Notes: generated from the letters alone by a model not told the origin. A stretch of 64,000 nucleotides of DNA from Bartonella birtlesii IBS 325 (GCF_000273375.1 NZ_CM001557.1:84388-148387), one strand, 5' to 3'; positions 36,691-46,849 are shown, numbered from the stretch's first letter. Numbers and translations: made by a program.

Positions 36691-37005
36691 ATGAAGCGAA
36701 AAATAACTTTTTTTGTAATCCTTACAATCGCCCTTACTGGCTGTGCTTCTCTAAGTGGCCCCAAAAAACCACCACGCTGTAATGGCAAACAAACCCGTGC
36801 TTTAAATAAGGATAAATGGGATTGGGAGAATAAAGGTATAATTCTGTCAGAAAAAATCGCAAAGCCTGTTACGACACCAATTATCCTCAACACACTGGAA
36901 AGTGAACAAGCGACAGCAGACGTGACACTAAAAGCAGCCTCATTAAATTCCATAAACCAAGAAACATTCTCTCATAGAACCTTGGAGGTCGCGCGTGAAA
37001 AGTAA
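36691..37005 (+). CDS. virB7: VirB7 lipoprotein of the VirB/VirD4 T4SS
   Basis: 104 aa, lipobox Ala-Leu-Thr-Gly-Cys near residue 16. Mature part Pro-Arg-Cys-Asn-Gly, Arg-Ala-Leu-Asn-Lys and Trp-Asp-Trp-Glu-Asn-Lys as in vbhB7. The tail is longer and polar. It overlaps virB8 by 11 bases. Confidence 0.87.
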   Translation: MKRKITFFVILTIALTGCASLSGPKKPPRCNGKQTRALNKDKWDWENKGIILSEKIAKPVTTPIILNTLESEQATADVTLKAASLNSINQETFSHRTLEVAREK

Positions 37006-37663
37006 TGAATTTGATGAATATATAAAAGAAGCACGCTCATTCGACATTGATCGCATGCATAGCATGCGTGTACGGATGAAAGTTTCTATGGCTTTGACAA
37101 TACTTTTTGGCTTAATGACAATTGCTTTAGCCTTGGCTGTAGCAGCATTAGCACCTTTAAAAACTGTAGAGCCTTTTGTTATTCGTATTGATAATTCAAC
37201 AGGCATTGTTGATACGGTTAGTGCATTAAAGGAATCTCCCAATAACTATGATGAAGCGATAACGCGCTATTTTGCTAGCAAATATGTTCGTGCACGTGAA
37301 GGCTTTCAAACCGCAGAGGCAGAAAACAATTTTCGCTTGATCTCTCTTTTATCTTCACCAGAAGAACAAAACCGTTTTGCAAGATGGTATGCAGGCAACA
37401 ATCCAGAAAGTCCGCAAAATATCTATCAAAACATGACCGTCACGGTTGCAATAAAATCAATTTCCTTCTTAAGCAAAGATCTTATTCAAGTACGTTATTA
37501 TAAAACGGTCAGAGAACTAAATGGCAAAGAGAATATTTCCCATTGGGTTTCGATCTTAAATTTTTCCTACATTAATGCACGCATTTCAACAAAAGACCGC
37601 TTAATCAACCCACTTGGCTTTCAAGTATCGGAATATCGCTCCGATCCAGAGGTGATAAAATGA
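36995..37663 (+). CDS. virB8: VirB8 of the VirB/VirD4 T4SS
   Basis: 222 aa starting at GTG, supported by TTGGAGGTCGCGC just upstream. One membrane helix (about residues 30-54), then a periplasmic domain with [11 protein letters not shown] and Asn-Pro-Leu-Gly-Phe. It overlaps virB9 by four bases (ATGA). It acts as the nucleation point of the inner-membrane complex. Confidence 0.94.
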   Translation: MKSNEFDEYIKEARSFDIDRMHSMRVRMKVSMALTILFGLMTIALALAVAALAPLKTVEPFVIRIDNSTGIVDTVSALKESPNNYDEAITRYFASKYVRAREGFQTAEAENNFRLISLLSSPEEQNRFARWYAGNNPESPQNIYQNMTVTVAIKSISFLSKDLIQVRYYKTVRELNGKENISHWVSILNFSYINARISTKDRLINPLGFQVSEYRSDPEVIK

Positions 37664-38523
37664 TCAGATTCTCTCATATAATCTTAGCATTCATTATCGC
37701 GATAAGCTATCATACAGCTTTCTCATTTGCAGAAACTGCGCCTGTGAGTGCACGCAAAGACAATCGCATTAGATTTATCAATTATGACCCATACAATGTC
37801 ACAAAAATCATTGGTTCTATTCGTTCTTCGGTCCAATTGGAATTTGCCGATGATGAAGAAGTGACTTATGTGGGAATTGGTAATTCTGTTGCTTGGCAAG
37901 TTGCACCAGCCGGCCACTTTGTTTTTCTCAAACCGCGCGAAGTTCAACCTGTTACCAATTTACAAATTGTCACAACCCGCCAAGATGCGACAAAACGCTC
38001 CTACCAATTTGAACTACAAGTGCGTGAAGGAGATGTTTCAGCAGGTAATGAGACATATTTTTTGGTAAAGTTTCGCTATCCAGAAGATGAAGCCTTGCGT
38101 CGAAAATTAGCAGAAGCAGAAAAAGCCGCACAGCGCGAGAAAAATGTTGTTAATGACGTTTTAAATATTCATGAAAATTTTGGACCACGAAATTGGGCTT
38201 ATGAGGCACAAGGCTCACCCCTCATTGAACCTACTTCTGTCTATGACAACGGTAAAACAACAACATTTACATTTCTAGGCAATACTGAAATCCCTGCTAT
38301 TTATCTTGTCTCACGTGATGGGCAAGAAGCTCTCGTTCCAAAATCGATTAAAGGAAATCAGGTCATAGTTCATGCTACAGCTGCGCAATTCACTTTGCGC
38401 CGTGGCAATGACGTATTGTGTATCTTCAATAAAAATTTTGTGCCTGCAGGGATTAACCCCGAAACCGGTACAACATCCCCATCCGTACAACGTAAAGTGA
38501 ACATAGGAAACAGCCATGAATAA
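37660..38523 (+). CDS. virB9: VirB9 of the VirB/VirD4 T4SS
   Basis: 287 aa with a signal peptide (cleavage near residue 24) and the N-terminal block [10 protein letters not shown]. The C-terminal part has Tyr-Asn/Asp-rich [10 protein letters not shown]. It is full length relative to vbhB9 (283 aa). The end overlaps virB10 by eight bases. Confidence 0.94.
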   Translation: MIRFSHIILAFIIAISYHTAFSFAETAPVSARKDNRIRFINYDPYNVTKIIGSIRSSVQLEFADDEEVTYVGIGNSVAWQVAPAGHFVFLKPREVQPVTNLQIVTTRQDATKRSYQFELQVREGDVSAGNETYFLVKFRYPEDEALRRKLAEAEKAAQREKNVVNDVLNIHENFGPRNWAYEAQGSPLIEPTSVYDNGKTTTFTFLGNTEIPAIYLVSRDGQEALVPKSIKGNQVIVHATAAQFTLRRGNDVLCIFNKNFVPAGINPETGTTSPSVQRKVNIGNSHE

Positions 38524-39663
38524 TACAATGGATGAAAAAAGCATCAATGATCGCGATACGATAACAAATTTGCAAGGCAAAAAACAACAAGGCAATGTGG
38601 GCAAAGCAATAGCTCTTGTAATTCTTTTCAGTGTCTGCCTTTATTTAGCATATTCAACGCTTGCAACAGATAAAAAACAAGCTATTGAACCTCCTAAAGA
38701 AGGAATTATTAAGCAAACAGAATTTTTTCGCCCAGCAGAGCCAAAGCCTATAGCTCTTGAACAGCCCTCACAAAATAACGCTTTATTACCCAAAGTTGAA
38801 TTACCAACACCAAAAATAAATCACCAAAATCCGATGATGATAAACTCTTAGAAGCTGCACAACGTGCTCCTGTACTCGCCTATGCAACCCCCCATCAAAC
38901 CACCACAACCACAGCAGCAAATAAGGATGCTTTACTGAATCAAGAAGAAAACAAACCTGATAAAACAGCACAGCAGTTTAATCATCTTCTCAAGCCCACC
39001 ACCCTTAGCGGTATTCGCGCGTCCATCCTCGGCGATCGTAATTACATTATTGCCATGGGCGCTTCTATCCCTTGTATCTTAGAAACGGCAATCAGCAGTG
39101 ATCAACCAGGATTTACCAGTTGTATTGTTTCTAGAGATATTTTGTCAGATAACGGACGCGTTGTTCTCCTTGATAAAGGTACACAAATTATTGGTGAATA
39201 TCGTGCTGGATTAAAAAGGGGGCAAAATCGTCTCTTTGTGCTCTGGAATAGAGCCAAAACACCAAATGGTATCATTATCACACTTGCTTCACCAGCAACA
39301 GACGCTTTAGGGCGTTCTGGTATGGATGGAGATATTGATAATCATTGGTTCGAGAGGATTGGTTCTGCGCTTCTTGTATCGATTGTAAAAGATGCAACCA
39401 GCTATGTAAGAGGCCGTTTCTTAAAAGGTCCAGAAAAAAGCTCTGCTGAAACAGCCTCTTCGGGAGAAAATATTGCAAATATTCTCACAGAAAATTACGC
39501 CAATATTCCTCCAACATTGACCAAAAACCAAGGAGAAATGGTTAATGTTTTTGTTGCCCGCGATTTAGATTTTTCCAATGTTTATAAATTGAAAATCATC
39601 GAAAAAAACAACAGATTACCAATCGTGCCCTTTCAAAAAACTTTTATAAAAATTCTGCAGTGA
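38516..39663 (+). pseudogene. virB10: VirB10 of the VirB/VirD4 T4SS, frameshifted in an A-run
   Basis: The first frame (38516-38851) gives the cytoplasmic part, the membrane helix (about residues 30-48) and the Pro-rich linker. The rest lies in another frame and runs to 39663, beginning Ser-Pro-Lys-Ser-Asp-Asp-Asp-Lys-Leu-Leu-Glu-Ala-Ala-Gln-Arg-Ala-Pro-Val-Leu, which matches vbhB10. One missing A in AAAAA at 38812-38816 explains the switch: with six A the linker would read Pro-Lys-Asn-Lys-Ser-Pro through. The barrel domain (Met-Gly-Ala-Ser-Ile-Pro-Cys-Ile-Leu-Glu-Thr-Ala) is otherwise undamaged. It may be a sequence error, a phase-variable tract or a slippage site. A -1 slip of a Lys tRNA on this run would also restore the frame. 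Confidence 0.88.
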
Positions 39664-39670
39664 CGCTAAA

Positions 39671-40741
39671 ATGAATCAGAACTTGCACAGCTTGAACGAT
39701 GAAACCATTGCAATTGTTTTAACAAAACTCGAACCACTCAGTGCTTTTTTAAAAGACGATAGTCTTTTTGAAATTGTTATCAATCGTCCCTATCAAGTGA
39801 TGATTGAAGGGGTTAAGGGATGGGAAACCATAGAAGCACCATCTCTCTCCTTTCATGAACTTATGGGGATTGCTAAAGTTGTTGCGTCTTATTCTAAGCA
39901 AAATATATCGGACAAAAATCCCATATTATCTGCGACTCTTCCAGGAAATGAGCGTATTCAAATTGTCATTCCACCAGCGGTAGAAAAAGATACGATTAGT
40001 ATGACAATTCGCAAACCCTCCTCGCAAAGTTTTTCTCTTGAAGATCTTGCCAACAAAGATCTCTTTTCCCTGTGTGAACAAGTGTCATTTACACCGTTAA
40101 ATGATTACCCTTCACGTTTTAACGAGCTCAAAAACACCGAATATGAATTAGCAACTGCCTATTGTAATAAGGATTTTGTCTCCTTTTTAAATCAGGCTGT
40201 AAAATGCCAAAAAAATATTTTAATTGCTGGAAAAACCGGTTCTGGCAAAACAACATTATCCAAAGCATTAATCGCCAAAATTCCTCATGATGAGCGTATT
40301 ATCACCATTGAAGATACGCAAGAATTGGTTGTCTCTCAACCCAATCATGTTTCTATGATTTATTCAAAAGACCGGCAAGGCTTAGCCTCTGTTGGCCCCA
40401 AAGAATTGCTTGAATCTGCTTTACGCATGCGCCCTGACCGCATTCTTTTACAAGAACTTCGAGATGGTACAGCTTTTTATTATATCCGCAATGTCAATTC
40501 AGGACACCCTGGTTCAATTACCACGGTTCATGCCTCAACAGCTCTTGCTGCCTTTGAACAAATGACTCTTTTGGTCAAAGAAAGTGAGGGAGGAAGCGAT
40601 TTAGAACGTGATGATATTCGCGGTCTATTGATTTCAATGATTGATATTATCATTCAATGTAAACGGATTGAAGGAAAATTTAAAGTCACGGAAATCTATT
40701 ATGATCCATTCAAACAACGCAACATCTTTGGTGGTAACTAA
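39671..40741 (+). CDS. virB11: VirB11 ATPase of the VirB/VirD4 T4SS
   Basis: 356 aa. Walker A Gly-Lys-Thr-Gly-Ser-Gly-Lys-Thr-Thr near residue 190, Asp box Thr-Ile-Glu-Asp-Thr-Gln-Glu, His box Gly-His-Pro-Gly-Ser-Ile-Thr-Thr-Val-His-Ala. It aligns with vbhB11 along its length. It is the last virB gene before the effector region; biaA follows after 67 bases. Confidence 0.96.
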   Translation: MNQNLHSLNDETIAIVLTKLEPLSAFLKDDSLFEIVINRPYQVMIEGVKGWETIEAPSLSFHELMGIAKVVASYSKQNISDKNPILSATLPGNERIQIVIPPAVEKDTISMTIRKPSSQSFSLEDLANKDLFSLCEQVSFTPLNDYPSRFNELKNTEYELATAYCNKDFVSFLNQAVKCQKNILIAGKTGSGKTTLSKALIAKIPHDERIITIEDTQELVVSQPNHVSMIYSKDRQGLASVGPKELLESALRMRPDRILLQELRDGTAFYYIRNVNSGHPGSITTVHASTALAAFEQMTLLVKESEGGSDLERDDIRGLLISMIDIIIQCKRIEGKFKVTEIYYDPFKQRNIFGGN

Positions 40742-40808
40742 AGAGAAATAAGGTCTACTAAAAAGGCTTTTTAAAGGCAGTCCTTGAAAAGCTAGAAAGG
40801 AAGAATAA

Positions 40809-41015
40809 ATGCCAACAAAGACAACAGAAAATCTTTTATCGATAACAGCAGAAGAACTACAGCAGCGCCGTGAAACTGTTGACGCCACCATAAACAGCCA
40901 TGCGCTTGAAGGAATAATGCTTCATTCCAAAACGCTCAAAATTTTGGAAGAATATGCCAAAGGAAATATTTCACTAGAAGAATTTAACACTCTCATGGAC
41001 AGCGCAATATTATAA
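40809..41015 (+). CDS. biaA: BiaA, inhibitory antitoxin of BepA
   Basis: 68 aa, helical. Ser-His-Ala-Leu-Glu-Gly near residue 30 fits the Fic inhibitory motif (Ser/Thr)-x-x-x-Glu-(Gly/Asn), like VbhA. It lies 10 bases before bepA. The expected role is to block AMP transfer by the BepA Fic domain in the bacterium before secretion. AGCTAGAAAGGAAGAATAA gives a good ribosome binding site. Decayed copies of this gene precede bepB and bepC. Confidence 0.88.
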   Translation: MPTKTTENLLSITAEELQQRRETVDATINSHALEGIMLHSKTLKILEEYAKGNISLEEFNTLMDSAIL

Positions 41016-41025
41016 AGAGGTAACA

Positions 41026-42660
41026 ATGCCAAAAGCAAAAGCAAAAACAAAAAATATACAAATAACTTCTCCTCATCATTATGTCTATCCAAATACCACG
41101 ACACTCAAAAACAAATATGGAATAAAAGACTTCAAAGCCTTTCTAGAGAAAACCTCGCATGATTCAGCAAAAGCAATGGTTAATCTGCGTGAATCTCCTC
41201 TGCCAGAACAGTTTAATAGTTCTTATCTATGCCATATTCATTCCCAGTTATTTAAAGATACATTTGAATGGGCAGGACATTTTCGCCATGTCCCCTTTAC
41301 ATTTGAAGATGGCACCACAGCCGCCATGCCAGAAATGAAAAGAACAGGATGGGAAAATGCTTTTGCACTGGGTGATGAAATCCAAGAAGGTCTACAAAAA
41401 TTAGATAAAACGCTTGTAGAAAAAAATAATTTGCGAGGTTTAACGCGTGAAGAATTTAACTTTCAAGCAATAAGCTTATTTAACTCTCTCAATCAACTTC
41501 ACCCTTTTAGAGAAGGCAATGGACGCACACAACGAGCATTTTTTGAAAATCTTGCCAAAGCCGCAGGCCATCAACTTGAATTTTCGCTTGTCACCAAAGA
41601 ACGCATGATGCTCGCCAGTATTGCAGTAGCAGAAAAAGGCGATCTAGAACCTATGCAACATCTGTTTGAAGATATCTCCAATCCAGAAAAAATTCACCTT
41701 TTAAAGGAATTTACAGACAACATGAAAGCGCTTGGACGCAATGTGAATGATCGTCCTGTTATGGTAACAAAGGAAGGTGAAACTTACACAGGGACATACA
41801 GAGGTGCTGGTTTTAATAGCTTTGCTTGCAATGTGAAGGGGGCTTACATCATCGGCAATAAAGAACATCTCACACCAGAACAACTTAAAACATTAAAACC
41901 CGGTGATAGATTTACCTTCACCGTCCCACAAAAACAAGAGTTAAAAAACACGCTCATTCCAAAAGAAACAATAGCCCCTTTGACAGCAAATGAGCTTGCC
42001 GAAAAGATTGCTGAAGATGCCTGTGTCCACACTGCTCGAGACCAAATCCAGAAATGTGCAAAAATTGTCTATGGTAACTCAAAAGCATTAAACGAAAAGA
42101 TGGTGGAGATTATTAAAAATCCAAACTTTGGCCAAAACCTTGCCAATCAGATTGAAAAAGCTCCTCACTCTGTTTCTCGTCTTGCAGGGATCGACCTTTT
42201 TTGCTTTCAAAATCAAGCACGTGCAAACGCTAAAAATCATATTGATGTTCTTTGTAATGCAATTGTAAATTTTACATATGCGGTAAAACATGCTAAAAAA
42301 GAAATCACCCAAGAACATCAAGAACAACAAAATTGCCGTGCAAAATCGGTAGAAATGCCGAGCCAAGAGCTGCAAAATCTCTTTGGTCTACCAGAAGAAT
42401 TGCAGCAAGAGGCTTTAACGCATAATCCTCTTCTTCAAAAAGAACTTAGCAATCTTATAAAAAACGTTAATGTGCGTCTTTCCTCACAAGAGCATAAAGC
42501 GATCAGAAATGGTGACTGTGAAACGCTCGCGCGAACTCTCGGCACATCGGTCAAGAAAGCAGAAGAAATTACACACACTATTCAAAAAATCAAAGAAGTC
42601 TACCAGCAAACCCAAGAACGTAAACTCAATCATTCAAATGTGCTTGCTATGGCTAGCTAA
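41026..42660 (+). CDS. bepA: BepA-type Fic-BID effector
   Basis: 544 aa. Fic domain about residues 10-215, with His-Pro-Phe-Arg-Glu-Gly-Asn-Gly-Arg-Thr-Gln-Arg from residue 159, all catalytic positions present. An OB-fold-like connector follows (Glu-Gly-Glu-Thr-Tyr-Thr-Gly-Thr, Ile-Ile-Gly-Asn-Lys, about 230-310), then the BID secretion domain (about 330-440, with Ser-Arg-Leu-Ala-Gly) and a positively charged tail. BID plus tail is the T4SS signal read by VirD4. Bartonella BepA is known as a host-cell survival effector. It sits between virB11 and virD4, as in other rodent- and cat-associated species. Confidence 0.92.
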   Translation: MPKAKAKTKNIQITSPHHYVYPNTTTLKNKYGIKDFKAFLEKTSHDSAKAMVNLRESPLPEQFNSSYLCHIHSQLFKDTFEWAGHFRHVPFTFEDGTTAAMPEMKRTGWENAFALGDEIQEGLQKLDKTLVEKNNLRGLTREEFNFQAISLFNSLNQLHPFREGNGRTQRAFFENLAKAAGHQLEFSLVTKERMMLASIAVAEKGDLEPMQHLFEDISNPEKIHLLKEFTDNMKALGRNVNDRPVMVTKEGETYTGTYRGAGFNSFACNVKGAYIIGNKEHLTPEQLKTLKPGDRFTFTVPQKQELKNTLIPKETIAPLTANELAEKIAEDACVHTARDQIQKCAKIVYGNSKALNEKMVEIIKNPNFGQNLANQIEKAPHSVSRLAGIDLFCFQNQARANAKNHIDVLCNAIVNFTYAVKHAKKEITQEHQEQQNCRAKSVEMPSQELQNLFGLPEELQQEALTHNPLLQKELSNLIKNVNVRLSSQEHKAIRNGDCETLARTLGTSVKKAEEITHTIQKIKEVYQQTQERKLNHSNVLAMAS

Positions 42661-42811
42661 AACTATAAGACATTTTACCTTCATTTACATTATTCATGAG
42701 TGGAAATATTTTGATACTTCACCACTCATGAAAAAAGCGATTTTAGGGTCCTACCAGTAATTTTGCAAAGAGCACACGTCATTTCTAGAGAAAATCGAAA
42801 GTAAGACAAGA

Positions 42812-44731
42812 ATGAAATACACAAAGACACAACTGGCAACTATTTTAGCGCCAATTGCTCTAGGCACTCTAGTAATATTTCTCGTCCCTCATTTGTTGTT
42901 ATTTGTCACAAATGGATTGCAAACCAAGCAACTTTATTGGTATCTTCGCTCAGAGCCCTTATTGGTACTGGTACTGGTTGCTACCGTATCACTGCTTTAT
43001 AGCTTCTCACAAAAACTGCATCTACGTAAAGGGATTACCTTTATCTCAGCTCTCTTTTTTGGCATCACTGCCCTCTATCATATTGGCGGTGAAATAAAAC
43101 GTTTAAGCCCCTATGTTGGCCAACAAGGGATAAGTTGGGGCTATGCTCTAAAGTTCATGGATCCAATGGTTGTCTTTGGTACTATTATCGGCGTTACTCT
43201 TTTAGCAGTTCAGCTCATAACAATCTCTCCGCGTGCAAGCAAAGTCAAACGTGCAAAAAAAGGTGTTTTGGGTGATGCTTCATGGATGTCTTTAAAAGAT
43301 GCGGCGAAAATCTTTCCTGCCAACGGTCAAATTGTTGTTGGTGAAAGATACCGTGTTGATCAAGATAGCGTACGCAATATTCCGTTTGCACCTGGTGATA
43401 AAACAACATGGGGGAAAGGTGGAAAAGCACCTTTGCTCAGCTTTAATCTTGATTTTGGTTCAACGCACATGATCTTTTTTGCCGGTTCTGGTGGATATAA
43501 AACGACAAGTACAGTCGTTCCAACATGTTTAACCTATCCAGGCTCTATTGTTTGTCTTGACCCTTCAACAGAAATTGCACCAATGGTCAGATTTGCGCGG
43601 AAAAAAATGAATAATAGAAATGTTATTGTTCTCGACCCCAATTCTATTCTAACAAAAAATTTTAATGTACTCGATTGGCTTTTAGATGATAGCGTACCAC
43701 GCACAAAGCGTGAAGCAAATATTGTGGGTTTTGCCAAATTACTTATTACAGATAAAAAATCAGAGAATTCTTCAGCAGAATATTTTTCAACACAAGCGCA
43801 TAATCTTTTAACCGCTCTTCTTGCACATGTTATATTTTCTGATGAATATGAAGAAAGTGAACGCAATTTAAAAACTTTGCGCACCATCCTCTCTCAGTCA
43901 GAAACGGCTGTTGTAAATCAATTGCGCATGATTCAGGAAACAACACCTTCTCTTTTCATTCGTGAAATGGTTGGTATTTTTACAGAAATGGCAGACCAAA
44001 CTTTTTCAGGAGTCTACACAACTGCGTCAAAAGACACCCAGTGGCTTTCTTTATCCAATTACGCTGATCTTGTTTGTGGAGATGACTTTTCATCATCGGA
44101 TCTTGCAAATGGCAATACAGATGTTTTTCTCAACCTTCCCGCAAGCATTTTGAACAGTTACCCAGCAATTGGACGGGTGATTATTGGTGCCTTTCTCAAT
44201 GCAATGGTTACAGCTGACGGAAATTACAAAAAGCGTGTTTTGTTTGTCTTGGATGAAGTGGATCTTCTTGGTTATATGAACATTTTAGAAGAAGCACGCG
44301 ATCGCGGTCGTAAATATGGCACATCCTTGATGCTCTTTTATCAATCCTCTGGTCAGTTAGTCAATCACTTTGGAGAAGCAGGAGCACGATCATGGTTTGA
44401 AAGTTGCTCCTTTGTAAGTTATGCCGCCATCAAAGATCTCCAAACAGCCAAAGATATTTCAGAGCGCTGTGGTCAAATGACAGTTGAAGTAACCGGAACA
44501 AGTAAATCAAGAGGTTTGTCTTTGGGAAAAAGCTCTTACAATATTAATTCTCAACAAAGAGCGTTGATTTTACCCCATGAGATTATTCAAGAAATGCGCC
44601 AAGATGAACAAATTATTCTTATGCAAGGACAGCGCCCTTTACGATGTGGTCGAGCGGTTTACTTTAGAAGAAAAGAAATGTTAGCAGCTACTGAAAAGAA
44701 CCGATTTGCTCCTAAAGCACAGAAAAATTAA
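42812..44731 (+). CDS. virD4: VirD4 coupling protein
   Basis: 639 aa. Three to four N-terminal membrane segments (residues ~8-145). Walker A Gly-Ser-Gly-Gly-Tyr-Lys-Thr-Thr-Ser near residue 226, Walker B Val-Leu-Phe-Val-Leu-Asp-Glu-Val-Asp near residue 477. VirD4 binds BID-containing effectors and feeds them to the T4SS. It is the only coupling-protein gene seen in the window, so the Vbh machine either shares it or has none. Fragments of a second copy lie at 46850-47190. Confidence 0.95.
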   Translation: MKYTKTQLATILAPIALGTLVIFLVPHLLLFVTNGLQTKQLYWYLRSEPLLVLVLVATVSLLYSFSQKLHLRKGITFISALFFGITALYHIGGEIKRLSPYVGQQGISWGYALKFMDPMVVFGTIIGVTLLAVQLITISPRASKVKRAKKGVLGDASWMSLKDAAKIFPANGQIVVGERYRVDQDSVRNIPFAPGDKTTWGKGGKAPLLSFNLDFGSTHMIFFAGSGGYKTTSTVVPTCLTYPGSIVCLDPSTEIAPMVRFARKKMNNRNVIVLDPNSILTKNFNVLDWLLDDSVPRTKREANIVGFAKLLITDKKSENSSAEYFSTQAHNLLTALLAHVIFSDEYEESERNLKTLRTILSQSETAVVNQLRMIQETTPSLFIREMVGIFTEMADQTFSGVYTTASKDTQWLSLSNYADLVCGDDFSSSDLANGNTDVFLNLPASILNSYPAIGRVIIGAFLNAMVTADGNYKKRVLFVLDEVDLLGYMNILEEARDRGRKYGTSLMLFYQSSGQLVNHFGEAGARSWFESCSFVSYAAIKDLQTAKDISERCGQMTVEVTGTSKSRGLSLGKSSYNINSQQRALILPHEIIQEMRQDEQIILMQGQRPLRCGRAVYFRRKEMLAATEKNRFAPKAQKN

Positions 44732-44836
44732 AAACTATCTCCCTATGGAGACTATACATCAAAACAAGAACAACAACATCAAAGGGTAAAAGCAAAAATT
44801 CTGTTTCATAAAACCTCACAAATAAGGAATTTCCGC

Positions 44837-45103
44837 ATGATCCAGAAAGAAAAATGTGGGGGGAAAAAGTCCTTGAATGGTATTGTTATATTTGTGTTTA
44901 CCAAGCTCAATATTCTTTATCAAACGCTCTCTTCACCACCAAATAATGCATATCAATCATATCTATGTCTTAAGAACCCTATCAAGAAGTTTTTGAAGGC
45001 GACTCTTTTCCCTTATCCAATGCTCAAGATTTCAAAAGAATATGCGAGGGGGATTTTCAAACAAAAAGTTCTACACACTCTCATGAAAAGTGTAACATTA
45101 TAA
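44837..45103 (+). pseudogene. biaA relic upstream of bepB
   Basis: The 3' ~100 bases align with biaA: ATGCTCAAGATTTCAAAAGA against ACGCTCAAAATTTTGGAAGA, then a shared ACACTCTCATG and ATTATAAGG end. In protein terms Leu-Lys-Ile-x-x-Glu-Tyr-Ala-x-Gly and Thr-Leu-Met are kept, but the inhibitory Ser-x-x-x-Glu-Gly helix is no longer in frame. An 88-codon frame exists, but its N-terminal half is not BiaA-like. It lies 11 bases before bepB, where the antitoxin would be expected. Confidence 0.7.
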
Positions 45104-45114
45104 GGAATGTAACA

Positions 45115-46743
45115 ATGCCAAAAGCAAAAACAAAAAATACACTTTCTTCCTCACCCCATCATTATATCTATCCCGGTACCCAAATACTCAAAAATAAATA
45201 TGGAGAAACGGATTTAAAACGCTTTCTGGAAAAATCCTCCCATGACATAGAACAAGCCAAAATCAGTTTGCGTGAAGAGCCGCTACCAGAATATTTTGAT
45301 GGTGCTTATCTATGTCATATCCATCAAGAATTGTTTAAAAATACTTTCGAATGGGCTGGACATCTGCGCCATATTCCTTTCACATTTGCAGATGGTAGCG
45401 TTGCCGCCATGCCAGAAATGAAAAGAATGGAATGGGGCAATGATTTTGCAACCAGTGAAGAGATCCCCAAACTCTTACAAAAATTAGAGCAAACCCTTGC
45501 CGAAAAAGATAATTTACAAGGTCTAACGCGCGAAGAATTTATCGTGGAGGCAACGAGCTTATTTCATTCTCTTTACAAAATTCATCCATTTATAGATGGC
45601 AATGAACACACAGAACAAGTTTTTTTTGAAAATCTCGCCAAAGCCGCAGGATATCAGCTTGACTTTTCACTTGCCACACAAAAACGCATGGTGGCTGTGT
45701 GTACCGAAGCAATACAATATGGCAATACACAACTATTGAAAGACCTTTTTGAAGATATATCCAATCCAGAAAAAATACGTCTTTTAAAAGAGTTTATGGA
45801 CCACATCAACAATACAGGACGCGATGTGAATAATCGCCTTGTTATGGCAACAAAAGCAGGAGAAACCTATATGGGAACCTATAAAGGTTGTTATTCAGAA
45901 GGTTTTGTGCTCGATGTGCAAGGGACTTACATCATTGGTAACAAAGATGATCTCACACCAGAACGATTAAAATCATTAAAATCCGGCGATATCATTACCT
46001 TTACCACCCCCAAAAACAAAGAGCTTGAAAACACGCTTATTCCAAAAGAAACATTAGCGCCTCTCACAAAAAGTGAATGTGCCAGAACAGTTGCATTGAA
46101 TAGCTATGTCCTTAAAGCTCAAAAGCAAGTCCGAGAACACGCAAAAGCCGTTTATGGTAATGCAAACGCATTAAACGAACAGATAGAAGAGATTATTAAA
46201 AATCCAGAATTAGGCCGACAATTTGCCCATCAAATTAAACAGGCACCGCGCTCTGTTTTGCCTCTTGCAGGTTTCAGTATATGCGGTCTACAAAATCCCG
46301 CACGTATACACGCTCGAAATTATCTTGATGGGCTCTCTCTTGCCGTTGAGAATTATGTCTACACTGTAGAAGCTACCTATAATATAATCACTCGAAACCA
46401 TAAAATTGAACAAGAACGTCTTGGAAAAACGGTAGAAAATCCCAGTCAAAATTTGCAAAACCTTTTTGCCTTACCACCCGAACAACAAAGAGAAGCCTTG
46501 TCTCAATCTTCTCAGTTATACCAAGAACTTCGCACTTTTATACGCAGTTTAGAATATCGTCTTTCATCAAACGAATGGAGTGCGATCACAAATAAAGATT
46601 ATGAAACACTTGCCCAAAATATTGGCGTATCAGAACAGAAAGCACGAGAAATTACCAACACTGTTCAAAAAGCCAAAGAAACCCATCAACAAGCCCACAC
46701 ATATGCAACCGCTCGCTCAAATACGCTCTCTATTGCCAGTTAA
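45115..46743 (+). CDS. bepB: BepB-type Fic-BID effector with degenerate Fic motif
   Basis: 542 aa, with the same three-part layout as BepA (Fic about 10-215, OB-like connector 230-310, BID 330-440). The Fic motif from residue 157 reads His-Pro-Phe-Ile-Asp-Gly-Asn-Glu-His-Thr-Glu-Gln: the Gly and both Arg residues needed to bind ATP phosphates are gone. AMP transfer is therefore unlikely. Either another nucleotide reaction or a non-enzymatic role remains. The antitoxin gene upstream has decayed, which fits loss of a harmful activity. The BID domain is intact (Val-Leu-Pro-Leu-Ala-Gly), so secretion should be kept. The BepB name is given by position. Confidence 0.82.
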   Translation: MPKAKTKNTLSSSPHHYIYPGTQILKNKYGETDLKRFLEKSSHDIEQAKISLREEPLPEYFDGAYLCHIHQELFKNTFEWAGHLRHIPFTFADGSVAAMPEMKRMEWGNDFATSEEIPKLLQKLEQTLAEKDNLQGLTREEFIVEATSLFHSLYKIHPFIDGNEHTEQVFFENLAKAAGYQLDFSLATQKRMVAVCTEAIQYGNTQLLKDLFEDISNPEKIRLLKEFMDHINNTGRDVNNRLVMATKAGETYMGTYKGCYSEGFVLDVQGTYIIGNKDDLTPERLKSLKSGDIITFTTPKNKELENTLIPKETLAPLTKSECARTVALNSYVLKAQKQVREHAKAVYGNANALNEQIEEIIKNPELGRQFAHQIKQAPRSVLPLAGFSICGLQNPARIHARNYLDGLSLAVENYVYTVEATYNIITRNHKIEQERLGKTVENPSQNLQNLFALPPEQQREALSQSSQLYQELRTFIRSLEYRLSSNEWSAITNKDYETLAQNIGVSEQKAREITNTVQKAKETHQQAHTYATARSNTLSIAS

Positions 46744-46849
46744 AAAATATGCAACCTTATATTTAATTTGAACACCCATCTTGATCTGAACATCCATGTA
46801 GAAGAAATGTTTTCATATTCTTATCATCCATGCAAAAATAGATCACTTA

